Source: Phascolarctos cinereus
Lineage: Eukaryota; Chordata; Mammalia; Diprotodontia; Phascolarctidae
Direction of reading: 5' to 3'
DNA: 64,000 bases
Assembly: GCF_002099425.1 (NCBI RefSeq)
Contig: NW_018344227.1
Span: 248,001-312,000, forward strand
Shown: one piece after another, positions 24,285 to 34,903 of the stretch
How positions within the stretch are numbered: position 1 is the first letter of the stretch
Layout of the letters: every line of letters begins with the position of its first letter
Notes under the pieces: model-generated
What the model was told of the DNA's origin: nothing
Seen by the model: only the letters and a program-made list of their open reading frames with translations
Databases searched by the model: none
Translations under genes and position numbers: made by a program

Positions 24285-25230
24285 AGAAGTAAGCCACCCC
24301 ATGCTTTCAGGAGGCTTAGATTCTGATAGAAGAAGACAGATGACATACATAGAGGGACCTGGTGACCCGGGAGTAGTGCTTTGGTCTGAGAAGACAGGGC
24401 TGGTGAGGGGAGTCATAGAGCAATTGATTTATGTGTCCTCTCAGGACAGACTGTTTCCAGAGTGAGTGAAGATGGCTGGAGAGCCAGCCCATGAAACAAA
24501 GGCAGTTTAGCCTTCTGTCGAGTCAGTCCATCAACCAAGCCTGATGCTTTGGCCAGTGTTCCAACAGCTCAACTTGCTTGCCTACTAGAGTTCCACTCAC
24601 TGCTGATAGTGTAGAAATTGTTCAATACTTTAAAATGGTCTCACCTGCCACTACCTTCCCCCCAGTGAAATTGTTCTTGGGGCCTTCTCTTCCATGGAGA
24701 GGGAAAACACTGAGCCAGAATCAAAAATAAAGGATTGTGATGGAGAGAGTAGAAGATTGAAAGGAAGGTAGCAGAGGGCTCCCCTGGACTTGCAAAGGGA
24801 TTGCCCATATACTCAGCACCTTCCACAAGCACTTAATTTTAAAAGTTTGGATACAAATAATGGAGGATAGGATAGGCAGTAGCACCAAGAGGATGAGGAG
24901 AGGCACCTCCTGGATGCTGCTTGAGCCAGGCTTCTGGAGAGAAGGGAGTGCACCCCAGGTACAGTGCACAGCCTAGGTAGAGGCAGAGAAATGGGAGATG
25001 CTATGTCCTCAAGTGCATGAAGAGAAGTACTATGGAATACATTCAGATAGGTAAGCTAGAGCTAGGTTGTAAAGAGCTTTAAATTCCCGAGGTATTAGTG
25101 TTCAAGCAGGGGCCATGAATGTGGCTAGAACTGGGCAGCCATAGGGCAGGGCTGTCTGGGGATAGGCGTGAGGTGGTGGTGATGTTTGGGGGCTGGAGTC
25201 AAAGCCTTGGAGTGAAGAGGGCAAGCCAGT
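24285..25230 (+). repeat. Old interspersed repeat copy
   Basis: Pieces match the unit at 1.9-3.3 kb in type, for example 'gagctaggttgtaaagagct' and 'aggagacttagattctgata'-like phrases. It contains the AATAAA at 24726. Borders are approximate. Confidence 0.5.
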
Positions 25231-25234
25231 TGCA

Positions 25235-25765
25235 TGGCAATTCGTTTGAAGAAGATAGAAGGGAGATTCCACTAGTAGGCATATACACTTAAAATACATG
25301 TAGCAGCACTTTTTGTGGGAGCAACAAATGAAACAAGGATGTCCATCAACTGGGGAATGGCCAAACAAATTGTGGTACGTAAATGTAATGGGATATAATG
25401 CTATAAGAAATGAAAACGTGGTTACCGAGAAGCCTACAAAGACAAACTTGGGCGAAGTGAAGTGAGCAGAGCCAAGGGAACAATAATACACAATGACTAT
25501 AATGATAAAAAGAGAAGACCCCTCCAGCAGTACACATTCCCGTTCTCCCCCACCTTACCCCCGTTTTTCCTGAGGTGGGAGATCAATGGATGTGAAACGT
25601 TGCATATAATTTCAGATTTGTTGAATACATTGGTTTTGCTGATGGCTTTTTCTTCCTCTTTTTTTCTTTTAAAAATTCTTTTGTTATATGGAATGACTTT
25701 TTGAGAGAAAGAAGGGTGGGGGGAGGGCAGTTTCGACAATGTAAAGATTAAAAATCTTTTTAAAA
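25235..25765 (+). mobile_element. 5'-truncated L1, ORF2 end and 3' UTR
   Basis: It contains the sense form of the L1 ORF2 C-terminal region ('catcaactggggaatggcca', 'taatgggatataatgctata'), followed by a G-rich 3' part. The frame is broken. A 9-bp hairpin (ccatacaac/gttgtatgg) lies just downstream at about 25790-25812. Confidence 0.75.
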
Positions 25766-25982
25766 GATCGAGAGTATTTTTTGGACTGTCCATACAACGT
25801 GGGTTGTATGGTGTATAGTGTATTAAAGAAACCAAAAATGTTCTTGAACTACATTGAGAGGCATAGGACCTAGGAGGTAATTCTGTAGTGTTCAGTACTG
25901 GTTAGACCACACTTGAAGCTCTGTGTTCAGTTATGGGGGCCACATTTTAGAGAAGGCATTGAGGACTTGGCCATGAATTTGT

Positions 25983-26220
25983 GTTGTTCAGTTGCATCCA
26001 ACTCTTTGTGACTCCATTTGGGGTTTTCTTGGCAAAGATACTGGAGTGGTTTGCCATTTCCTCCAGCTAATTTTACAGATGAGGAAACTGAGGCAAACAA
26101 GGTTAAGTGATTTGCCCAGGGTCACACAGCTAGTAAGTGTCTGAGACCAGATTTGAACTTAGAAGATGAGCCTTCCCGATTCCAGGCCTAGTACTCTGCA
26201 CTGTACCACCTAGCTGCCTG
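25983..26220 (-). repeat. Marsupial SINE with RTE-like 3' part
   Basis: The plus strand reads 'caactctttgtgactccatt' and 'tactggagtggtttgccatt', then the MIR-like 'ggtcacacagctagtaagtg', ending in 'ccacctagctgcc'. The first part resembles BovB/RTE 3' ends, so RTE machinery may have moved it. Confidence 0.75.
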
Positions 26221-26224
26221 AATT

Positions 26225-26998
26225 TATTGAGCACATGATGATGTGCCAGACACTTTGTTAAGTGCTAGGGATGAAAAAAGAATGGCCCCTGCCTTTGAGC
26301 TCACCACCTAATGGAGGCAACAACATACAAATAACTACATGGGAGATAGTAACATGTCTCTTCAATGCCATCAGCTTAAGTCTCCACTATCCATGTTCCT
26401 CCCATTGTTAGGTGCCAGTAAGGAGCAACCCAGTTATGTTTAATCACATTAGTTAAATTTTACAGAGGGGTATTTACTTTGAAGATGGGAAAAGAACAAA
26501 ACTACAAATGTTTGCTCCCAACATCTAGGAAATACAATCTTTCCTAAGCCACTTTCGCTGTGGAAAGTAGGTTAACTCAACATGGTTCTTAAATAAATTG
26601 ATGTCACCAAGTTCACATTTGTGTGTAGGTTTGGAATGGTCCTGGATGCTAGTCCCAAACCGCTACTTGGTCCTCAGTATATCAATGCTGTGCTGACTGC
26701 ATACCTGAACTCAGAAAAGATAAGAGGCTAGAGAGCCCTATTGATCTTTTGAAACTCACAGAATTAGTGGTTCCAATCCTTTCACCTAAAATGGAAAAGA
26801 ACAAACATAGAGGCCAAGGATCAAAGCCTTTTCACATGACCACATGACCCAAGAGGACAGCATTGTCTTACCAGCTGCTGTGAGTGGAGTAACGCCACCA
26901 GAGCACATCTAGAGCAAGAATGGCCAAAGTCATACTAATCAAAAAAAAAAAAACCCTCTACCCCCATGGTTAGCAAACTAGAACCAAGTAGAGATTGC
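26225..26998. other. Intergenic DNA with a repeat piece
   Basis: 26225-26350 is the 5' part of the old repeat ('attgagcacatgatgatgtg', 'gtgctagggatgaaaaaag'). Nothing recognised from 26351 to 26998. Confidence 0.5.
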
Positions 26999-27140
26999 TG
27001 TTGACATGATGGAGAGAGTACTGATCCTGGAGTCGGCAAGACCTGAGTTCAAATCTGGTCTCAGACATTTACTAGCTGTGTGACCCTGGACAAGTCACTT
27101 AACCCTAATTGCCAAAACAAATAAAAAAATAAATGAAATA
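26999..27140 (+). repeat. Older marsupial SINE
   Basis: It contains 'gacctgagttcaaatctggt' and 'ctagctgtgtgaccctggac', then an A-rich tail. It is more diverged than the younger copies and lacks the full head. Confidence 0.8.
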
Positions 27141-27204
27141 AAAGTGTCAGCCTGGCACCTACTAGGTGCTTAAATAAATGCTTATTCCCTCTCTCCCCCT
27201 AGAG

Positions 27205-28560
27205 AATGTTCAAGAGTGCTATGTAGTCTCCAAGGCACTTCCAATTCTATATCATGCTCTACCAGAAGTAGTGTCTACTGGTGAAAACTGGCTCGACTGG
27301 TATGGCCCCAGCACCTTAGGATGCAAATGTGCCAAGACTAATAAACTCCGAAACTGGTCATTAACCCCTTTCAGCCTCTTGCTCAATGTACCATTAAGGT
27401 TCTCACTTCCCTGGTCCTCATTCCTACTCCCTTGTCCCACACTCCTCGCTCTATATTAGGTAACCTAGAAGATACCCTTACTCTGCTGGTCCTATAGATA
27501 ACAGGCAGTAACTATGGTTTCATACTGGCTGTGTCGCAATGTCCCAGTCCTAAGAGTCTTGAAGCCTCTGACAGGAGCATGATTATTCTCTCCCCCACTG
27601 TGTGCTGACCACCGTGAATGGGGAAGCCACATGCCAAGAGTATCCATGCTAGCAGTTATTGTCCTGTCCTTGTTGAGTAGCAATAAAGTTTGTGTGCTGA
27701 TGCTTTTCATCTGAACTCCCCTACACTACGAACTGGTGACAGCAGTAAAAAATGAAGGAAGAGAATGAGAATGAGCTAGCTCAGAGAATTTATGCTCTGC
27801 AAAACCTCTGGCCCCCAAGCTTGTTTTCCCACCAGCCTCCGAAGTACATGAAGAAGACATCCACCAGATAGCTACCCTCTACCCTGACCTCACTCCCTTC
27901 AAATCTAGTAAACAGCAATCTGGGTGGAGTCTAGTTCCCAAACTAGCTGCACCTCCAGAGGATTGTGGGTCATATGTCTAAATCAAGATTGAATGGCCAG
28001 ATGGGAAACTAGACATTCTCTGGGTGTCCTAGATACCAGTGCACAAGAGACTATAGCACCAGGGGTCCCCCATGTGAGAAACAATAGAGTTCCCTTTAAT
28101 GCCTTTGGCCCAGGTTCTACCTTGGGGGGCATCCAAGTGACTGCCATAATTGCCATGGGACTGCTGCAGCCTATTTAATGGACTTTAGTAGCAACTCCCG
28201 CCGAAGACTGTAGCAGACTCTTACCTGTGGCTCCAAGAAGTTTTAGCTTGCACAGCAGCCACACCCGAGTGAACTGTTTCAGCAGATGGGCTAAAGCAGG
28301 TTGAGGGTAACCGACAGGCCTCAAACCTGTTGGTGAGTTAAGGGAATGTCTACCCCCAAGCGTGTGAAGACTTCCCCCGGCTGAATGGGTGGATGAGAAC
28401 AATTTGTTCCAATTACCGTGAAGGCAGCAGAAGCAGGTGCTATGGACTACTTAGAGCTTGGTTAGACATTGAAGATGCCTAGATCATCCACTACATCCCA
28501 AGCCATTGCCAGTCATCTTGACTTTTGTCTTGCCACTGGACTTTGATGACTTTGGAAGAG
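27205..28560 (+). mobile_element. Possible endogenous retrovirus fossil: LTR-like part plus protease-like remnant
   Basis: A candidate LTR (about 27205-27725) has AATAAA near its end ('gcaataaagtttgtgtgctg'), followed by a tggtgacagcag stretch where a primer site would sit. Near 28025 the translation LGVLDTSAQETIAPG resembles the active-site region of a retroviral aspartic protease. The element is broken and its borders are uncertain. Confidence 0.4.
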
Positions 28561-28589
28561 AGATTGAGGCTGATGACTTCTGCCTCACT

Positions 28590-29681
28590 TAAATCCAATT
28601 TATGATCAAGTTAAGACATTACCCATAAGATTTTTGCCTAACAATTAGCACAAAGAAAGCAGAGGTTCTCCACCAACCAGCACTCCACCATCCATACGTG
28701 GAACCACCAGTTACAGCAAATGGAGAAGTTATCCTGTGGATAAGTTCACTTACCTAGGCAGCATGCTTTCCAAGGATGTCCACATAGATGATGAGGTTGA
28801 CACACACATTGCCAGAGCTAGCTCAGTGTTTGGGAGGCTTGAAAGGAAAGTGCGAGAGAGAAGAGGTATTAGACCGACTACCAAACTGAAGGTCTACAGA
28901 GTCGTTGTTCTGACTTCATTGTTGTATGCCTGTGATACCTGGACAGTCTACCAGCACCATGCCAGAAAATTGAACCACTTCAGTTGAACTGTCTTAGGAA
29001 GATTCTGAAGATCACTTGGCAAGATAAGATACTGGACACTGAGGTCCTTTCTCAAACTAAACTGCCAAGCATTCAAACTTCACTGCAGAGAGCACAACTC
29101 CGATGGGGTGACCATGTTGTTCAAATGACAAATATATACTTGCCTAAAAGACTATTTTATGGAGAACTCACACAGGGCAAGCACTCACATGGTGATCAGA
29201 AGAAATGATACAAGGACACTCTCAAAGTCTCCCTAAAGAACTTTGGAATCTGGGGCAGCTAGGTGGCACAGTAGATAGAGCACCAGCCCTGAAGTCAGGA
29301 GGACCTGAGTTCAAATCCAGCCTTAGACCAAACTTGACACTTACTGTGTGACCCTGGGAAAGTCACTTAATCCCAATTGCCTAAAAAAAAAACCCAAAAA
29401 CTTAGGAATCATTTGGGAGGCATGAAAGACACTGGTACAGAACCATTCAGCATGGTGTGCCCACATTAAAGAAGGTGCTGTGCTCTATGAGCAAAGCAGA
29501 TTGCAGTAACTCAGATTTAGAGACACCACCACTCCAAATGTTCATATGGACTATTTGTGCCTGACCTGTGGTAGAACCTTTCAAACTCATATTGGCCTGA
29601 TCAGTGACAGTTGGACACACTGTGCCTTGACTCCAACATAGTAATGCTGTTTTGGTCCTCTTCAAGAATAAAGGGCAACTA
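28590..29681 (+). mobile_element. Non-LTR LINE, reverse-transcriptase C-terminal part with zinc finger
   Basis: Translations include DKFTYLGSMLS, SSVFGRLERKVRERRGI, LLYACDTWTVY and CLRKILKITWQDKILDTE, typical of the end of non-LTR reverse transcriptases. A CxxC-type finger (LTCGRTFQTHIGLI) follows near 29545-29600. The frame is broken (one break near 28985) and a SINE sits at 29252. The clade (RTE, I/Jockey or other) was not settled. Confidence 0.8.
29252..29398 (+). repeat. Marsupial tRNA-like SINE inside the LINE
   Basis: Head 'ggggcagctaggtggcacag', tail 'gaaagtcacttaatcccaat'. The flanks 'aactttggaatc' and 'aacttaggaatc' are the target duplication within the LINE. Confidence 0.93.
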
Positions 29682-29746
29682 CTTACTAGCTGTGTGACCC
29701 TGGGCAAGTCACTTAATCCCAATTGCCTAAAAGCAAAAAAAAAAAA
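29682..29746 (+). repeat. 5'-truncated SINE in the LINE tail
   Basis: Only the 3' part ('actagctgtgtgaccctggg' and an A-rich tail) is present, between two copies of 'agaataaagg(g/a)caac'. It is a truncated insertion into the LINE 3' end. Confidence 0.85.
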
Positions 29747-29989
29747 AGAATAAAGGACAACCACTACCAAGAGACCCCTTAACCAAGGACCTGGGTTATG
29801 CTGACCAGAAGCCCAGTCAGATCCAAAGATTGATGCAAGGAGTTTTCTCACAATTATACATATCAAGCAACCTATATGTCTTATCTGAAAATTGGCCCCA
29901 TACTGGTTAATCAGTTACTATTTCCTTGTTCCTTTGATTAAATACAAATATTTGGGGGGAGTGAGATATCTCTTTTTCTGTTGCATTGC

Positions 29990-30765
29990 CCATACTACAG
30001 TCCCAGGTCATGGTCCCAGGGCAAGAAAGAGCACTAACACACCAGAACTTATGGCCACAGGGGAACAGAGGACTCTGGTCACAGTTCCAGGGCAGAAAAG
30101 AATGTTTATGGTCACTCACAGACCAGCACAGGCCAGGAGAATAGTAAACACACCTCTCCTTATAACATACTACCTTGGAAGAAGTGAAAACTTACAAACC
30201 CCCAGAAATAGCTCTAAAAACAGCAAAAACAAAAAAAACAAAAAAAAAACACCCCAGAGATCAATGCCCTCTCCACCACAGGAACAGAGCCCAACTTTAA
30301 CATATAAAGTTAAAAGTCAAGAAATAGGCTGGAAAAATAAGCAACAGCAAAAAAAGAACTTGAGCACAGAAAGTTACTAAAGTTGGATAGAAACACAAAC
30401 TCAGAAGAAGACAACAAAGTCAAAATTGCTACATCCAAAGCCTCAAAGAAAAATGTGAATTAGTCTCAGGCCAAAAAGAATTCCTGGAAGAGTGCCCAAA
30501 ATGTTTTTAAATTAAAGCGAGAGGTAGAGGGAAAATTGGGGAAAGAAATGAAAGAGATGCAAGAAAATCATGGAAAAGAGTCAACAGCTTGGTAAAGGAG
30601 GCACAAAAAATGCTGAAGAAAATAACACCTTGAGAAAAACAGAATAGGACAAATGGTAACAAGGACACAAAAATTCACTGAAGTAAAGAAATCCTTAAAA
30701 AGTATAATTGACCAAATGGAAAGACAGGTACAAAAGCTCATTGACAAAAATTGTGAAATTCAAGA
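29990..30765 (+). mobile_element. HAL1/L1 fragment (5' region and start of ORF1)
   Basis: 'cacagttccagggcagaaaa' and 'gaagaagacaacaaagtcaa' match the two fuller HAL1 copies at 34.9 and 44.0 kb. The frame is broken. It stops abruptly at the LTR starting at 30766. Confidence 0.75.
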
Positions 30766-31475
30766 GACTTAGTTTCTGGGTAATTAATAATTTTATTAAT
30801 TATGGCTAGTGAATAATTAATAAAAGAATGGTCATTTGGCTTTCTCTCATAAATCAAAGATGAATCATAGAGGCCAATCAATGCTTATATGCCTTGGAAG
30901 AGTGGGTATTCCTGACAGTGGGTATTAATGAGATAATGAATATTCTAATGAGAGGTGGGTTTACTCTAATGAGGGATTGGGGGACAACTTTAATTATGTT
31001 CCTCTTACTTCTTGTTGTTGCTGTTGTTTTGTCCCTCATTCTCAAACAGGACCATGACATCAGGAAGGTGATGCCATGACTTGCAAGTGAATAGGATTTA
31101 AGTGAGGGAGACCTGTGCAAAGTCACCAGCCTCACTTTCTCCTCTGGAGCCATCTGGGTCAGTGGCAAGATATAGATCAAGATGACTGGAGATGCCCCCC
31201 CCTTATTTATTTCCACCCAGACACCCCACCCCCCAACTCAGGAAATCTAGACAAAGGAATCTATCTCCACCCAAGCTTGCAATGGGCCAGAATTCACCTA
31301 GATTAGATTCTCTTTGTAAGGTTTTCTAGTTGGGTAGGGCAATTTCATCAATCAGCAATGTTCTTCAAAGACTGAATTTTGAATAAGGAAATAGAAAAGG
31401 GGAAAAAGAACGTGGATCTCCCCCTTCTAATATTAATTGGTTATTAATATGAGAAAGAAATAATCATTTCTCTCA
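30766..31475 (-). mobile_element. Minus-strand LTR fossil (LTR family A)
   Basis: It shares 'taatt(a)attttattaattatggct' type sequence with copies at 49.34 and 53.66 kb. Read on the minus strand it starts tgagagaaatgattattt and carries aataaa near its 3' end. The next bases outside 31475 read aaagtgaaggga on the minus strand, like a polypurine tract, so this may be a 3' LTR. A SINE is inserted at 31008-31209. Confidence 0.65.
31008..31209 (-). repeat. SINE that shares the 3' tail of the zinc-finger LINE
   Basis: Plus-strand 'cctcattctcaaacaggacc', then 'gtgatgccatgacttgcaag' and 'ctcctctggagccatctggg'. The tail matches the LINE 3' ends at 29.65 and 32.53 kb. It sits inside the LTR at 30766-31475. 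Confidence 0.7.
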
Positions 31476-32532
31476 TCCCTTCACTTTATTCTATTGAGAG
31501 ATACAATCTCTTCAATGAATCACTAACTCGTATGACAAACACTTCATCAAGGGTTTCTAACTATGGGGCTTATGAGGGGAAACAATGTGAGGAGAAAAGG
31601 AAAAGAGATTGACCTATGCATTGGCCAGACCAAAAGGGGGCAGTCCCCTTTGTTACAGATAAAAGGCACATAGGGAAAAGATAAATAATAATTTTTAAAA
31701 TGTCCATTTAAAGCTCAGAAGTCTCATCTCATACAGCTGTCTGGTTCTCTGAAAACATCTGATGCAGCCCTCTGGTCTGGGTGGGATCTCAGAGCAGTTT
31801 CCAACTGACTGGCTTCTCTGGTTCAGATCACTTGTAGAGATCCCCTTCTCTGTTAAAAATCTCTTACGAAATTGGTCTTAACAAAATTTTAAATTTACTT
31901 TGCCAATAACCAGATCAATTAGTGAAAGTTAGCTCAACTCTTATCTCTACTATTAGAAAATCAAATTTAAAACCTTTTAGACCAGAGAATTTATGTTTTT
32001 AGGTTACCAGTTGTCATACTGAGATATCACAGAAACTCAAATACAAACCAAAAATTAGAACCCAGTTTTTATACTTGGTATTGTTCATTCTCCCATTAGG
32101 AGGATGAGATTCTGCTAAGGAACTAATAACAGAACACTTTCTATAAGATGAACTCTAATGATTTCTCTCAAAAGTTGCCATATTAAACACAATTTTAGGA
32201 AAAGATATTGGGATGGAATGTATAAATATATAATTTAAGAACAGTACTTATTAACTAAGTTGTTTATAATAAAACATTTTCAATTTCTAGCCATGTTCAA
32301 ATGAATAACCCTTAAGAAAAATGGATCTCTTTACAAGGTAGACCACAAGCTGTTCTTCTTTTGAGATAACCAATTTGTGCTGGATTCCTTTTCATTAACA
32401 TAGAACTGAGACAGTTATGGTATTAACTTCACTAAATAACAGAATTATATACTGGTTTCACATGTCTTTACATCATTGCTTAATTATATCCATACCACTG
32501 TGAGAAATTAAAGTACCTTATTTTACACAGGA
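31476..32532 (-). mobile_element. Probable retroviral interior, unresolved
   Basis: AT-rich sequence next to the putative 3' LTR. No protein domain was recognised. It is placed in a provirus only from its position between related LTRs. Confidence 0.3.
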
Positions 32533-33430
32533 ATTGGTTGTTGTCCTTCATTCTTGAAGAGGACCAAAATAACATCACTCTATTAGAGTAAAGTTACAGT
32601 GTGCCTGACTGGCTGATCAGACCAATAGGAGCTCAGAATGCTCTACCACAGGTTGGGCACAAATAATCCATGTGAACATTTGGAGTAGATTCTCTAAATT
32701 CCATATCTCAAGTTTCTTTTAAGCTACTTAAATTGTGCTTTGCTCATAAAGTACAGCACCTTCTTTGGTGCCATGCTGGCTGGTCCTGTGCCAGTGTCTC
32801 CCATGTCATATAATCAATTCCAAAGTTCTTCAGAGGGACCTTGAGAGTGTCCTTGTATTGCTTCTTCTGACCACTATGTGAGTGCTTGCCTTGTGTGAGT
32901 TCTCCATAAAATAGTCTTTTAGGCAAGTATATATTTGTCATTTGAACAACATGGTCACCCCAATGGAGTTGTGCTCCCTGCAGTGAAATTTGAATGCTTG
33001 GCAGTTTAGTTTGAGAAAGGATCTCAGTGTCCAGTACTTTATCTTGCCAGGTGATCTTCAGAATCTTCCTAAGACAATTCAAATGGAGGCTATTCAATTT
33101 CCTGACATAGTAATGGTAAACTGTGCAGGTTTCACAAGCATACAACAATGAAGTCGGCACAATGGCTCTGCAGACCTTCAGTTTGGTGGGTAACCTAATA
33201 CCTCTTCTCTCCCACACTTTCCTTTTGAGCCTCCCAAACACTGAGCTAGCTCTGGCAATGCATGCATCAACTTCATTATCAATGTGCACATACCTGGAAA
33301 GTACACTAACAAGGTAGGTGAACTTATCTACAGCATTCAGAATTTCTCTATTTGCTGTAACCAATGGTTCTACATATGGATGGTGTGGTGCTGCCTGGTG
33401 GTAACTAGTAACAGCAGATGACAGCGCTAA
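32533..33430 (-). mobile_element. Non-LTR LINE, second copy, opposite strand
   Basis: The same element as at 28.6 kb. A 206-codon frame at 32744-33364 reads DKFTYLVSVLSRYV, ASSVFGRLKRKVWERRGI, KITWQDKVLDTEI and YKDTLKVPLKNFGIDYMTW. The 3' tail at 32533 is 'ttgtccttcattcttgaaga' on the plus strand. It is 5'-truncated. Confidence 0.85.
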
Positions 33431-34064
33431 ATATGTATCTATTTAGTTGTTCAAAATATAGAAAAGACTAAAATTCTAGGCAAAATAGCTGAACTCTTAT
33501 AGCTGCCTCACATTATAGTGTCTCAGTGTCTGCCAGCATTAGCCTACAAGATAAAGATCTAATATTGTGTTTATTCTGATCACTTAACATGATTATAGAA
33601 ATTTCTCATAAAAGAAGAGGTACATAGCTATACAGTAAGGGGAAATGTTCCCCTATCTTGACATCAATTCCAGACCAGAGACATATAGATGGCCAATTGC
33701 ATTTAGCCAGTTTTAAAGTCAGCGGGGTGGGATTTTTCCATTTAAGAGGAAATTTTATATGGGGGAAATTAAATCATGATAATATTATCTCAGTCCCCGC
33801 CAGGAGTCATCCTCCCAAACTTTTTCCATGAGAACTTCACCTGCAGTTCATGGATATCAACTTCATAGAGTTGCTGGCATCATGGACCATTGGCTTAATA
33901 GCCTTTCTTGATGATGATACCTGAAGTTAGAGTGAGAACAGTATCAATTAATAGTCCTATAAGGTCTTGAAGTTCAAATAATCATAGCTCCAATAATCAC
34001 AGTTTTGATTGAATTTTCAAGGAGTATTAACTATAATCTCACATTGGTAACAGAGATTCATCAT
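33431..34064. other. AT-rich intergenic DNA, nothing recognised
   Basis: No ORF, SINE or LINE signature. It may be decayed retroviral interior. Confidence 0.35.
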
Positions 34065-34080
34065 AAAAAAATCACAACTT

Positions 34081-34257
34081 GGGGCAGCTAGGTGGCACAG
34101 TGGATAGAGCACCAGCCCTGGATTCAGGAGGACCTGAGTTCAAATCCAGCCTCAGACACATAACACTTACTAGCTGTGTGACCCTGGGCAAGTCACTCAA
34201 CCCCATTGCCTAGACAAAACAAAACAAAACAAAACAAAAACCAAAGCAAAAAACAAT
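34081..34257 (+). repeat. Marsupial tRNA-like SINE, full length, young
   Basis: Head 'ggggcagctaggtggcacag', tail ending 'accccattgcctag' and an (AAAAC)n-rich end. It is flanked by an exact 15-base duplication ending in atcacaactt. Confidence 0.95.
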
Positions 34258-34272
34258 AAAAAATCACAACTT

Positions 34273-34889
34273 ATCTGGCCTTAGAGAGATGTGCTATTAG
34301 AGGAAGAAATAGGGACATGAATTTAACACATCAATACTGATTCTAAAGGCCTGCACCACTATAAGTAGCCTAGCACAAGGAAGCAAGTGGACAGATTTCT
34401 TGTAAGGAAAAAATTAATTAAAAGAGTCCAACCTTAGCCTTCTCAAGGTATCTTATTCCCAAAGACAGAGATTCACTAGCCTTAGATTTCAGATGTCACT
34501 CTCATTGAGCTTCTGACTATTGATGTTTTTCTTGAAGCCCTCTTTTAAAGTCTGTCCAAGGACACAACAAACCTAAGAATGAAACTTGAAAAGAATATTT
34601 AGGGTCCTCCAAAAAAAGGTTTCACCTCAAACAGTAAAGTCTCACTAATCACAGTAGGACTGGACACAATTATTATCAATACCTTCAAATTGTTGCAATA
34701 AATTAGCTGACAAAATTTATCAGACCTTCTAAAAATCACACAAAAGATTTTTACTTAAGCATTCCTTTTTAAAAGTGTTTCTGTTAACCAAAAACAGCTT
34801 AAAATTTATCCTGATGTAAAAAGATAATCACTAGACTTCCATGAAATAAATTAGTTGGAAATCTATAAACTGATAGATATCTATCTCTT
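34273..34889. other. AT-rich DNA, nothing recognised
   Basis: No coding or repeat signature could be named; possibly decayed retroviral interior. Confidence 0.3.
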
Positions 34890-34903
34890 ATTCTACCCTA
34901 AAT

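Noticed and set aside
25983-26220. Ruminant BovB contamination
   Set aside because: The resemblance to BovB 3' ends is explained by marsupial RTE-tailed SINEs, and the second half is the marsupial MIR-like part.
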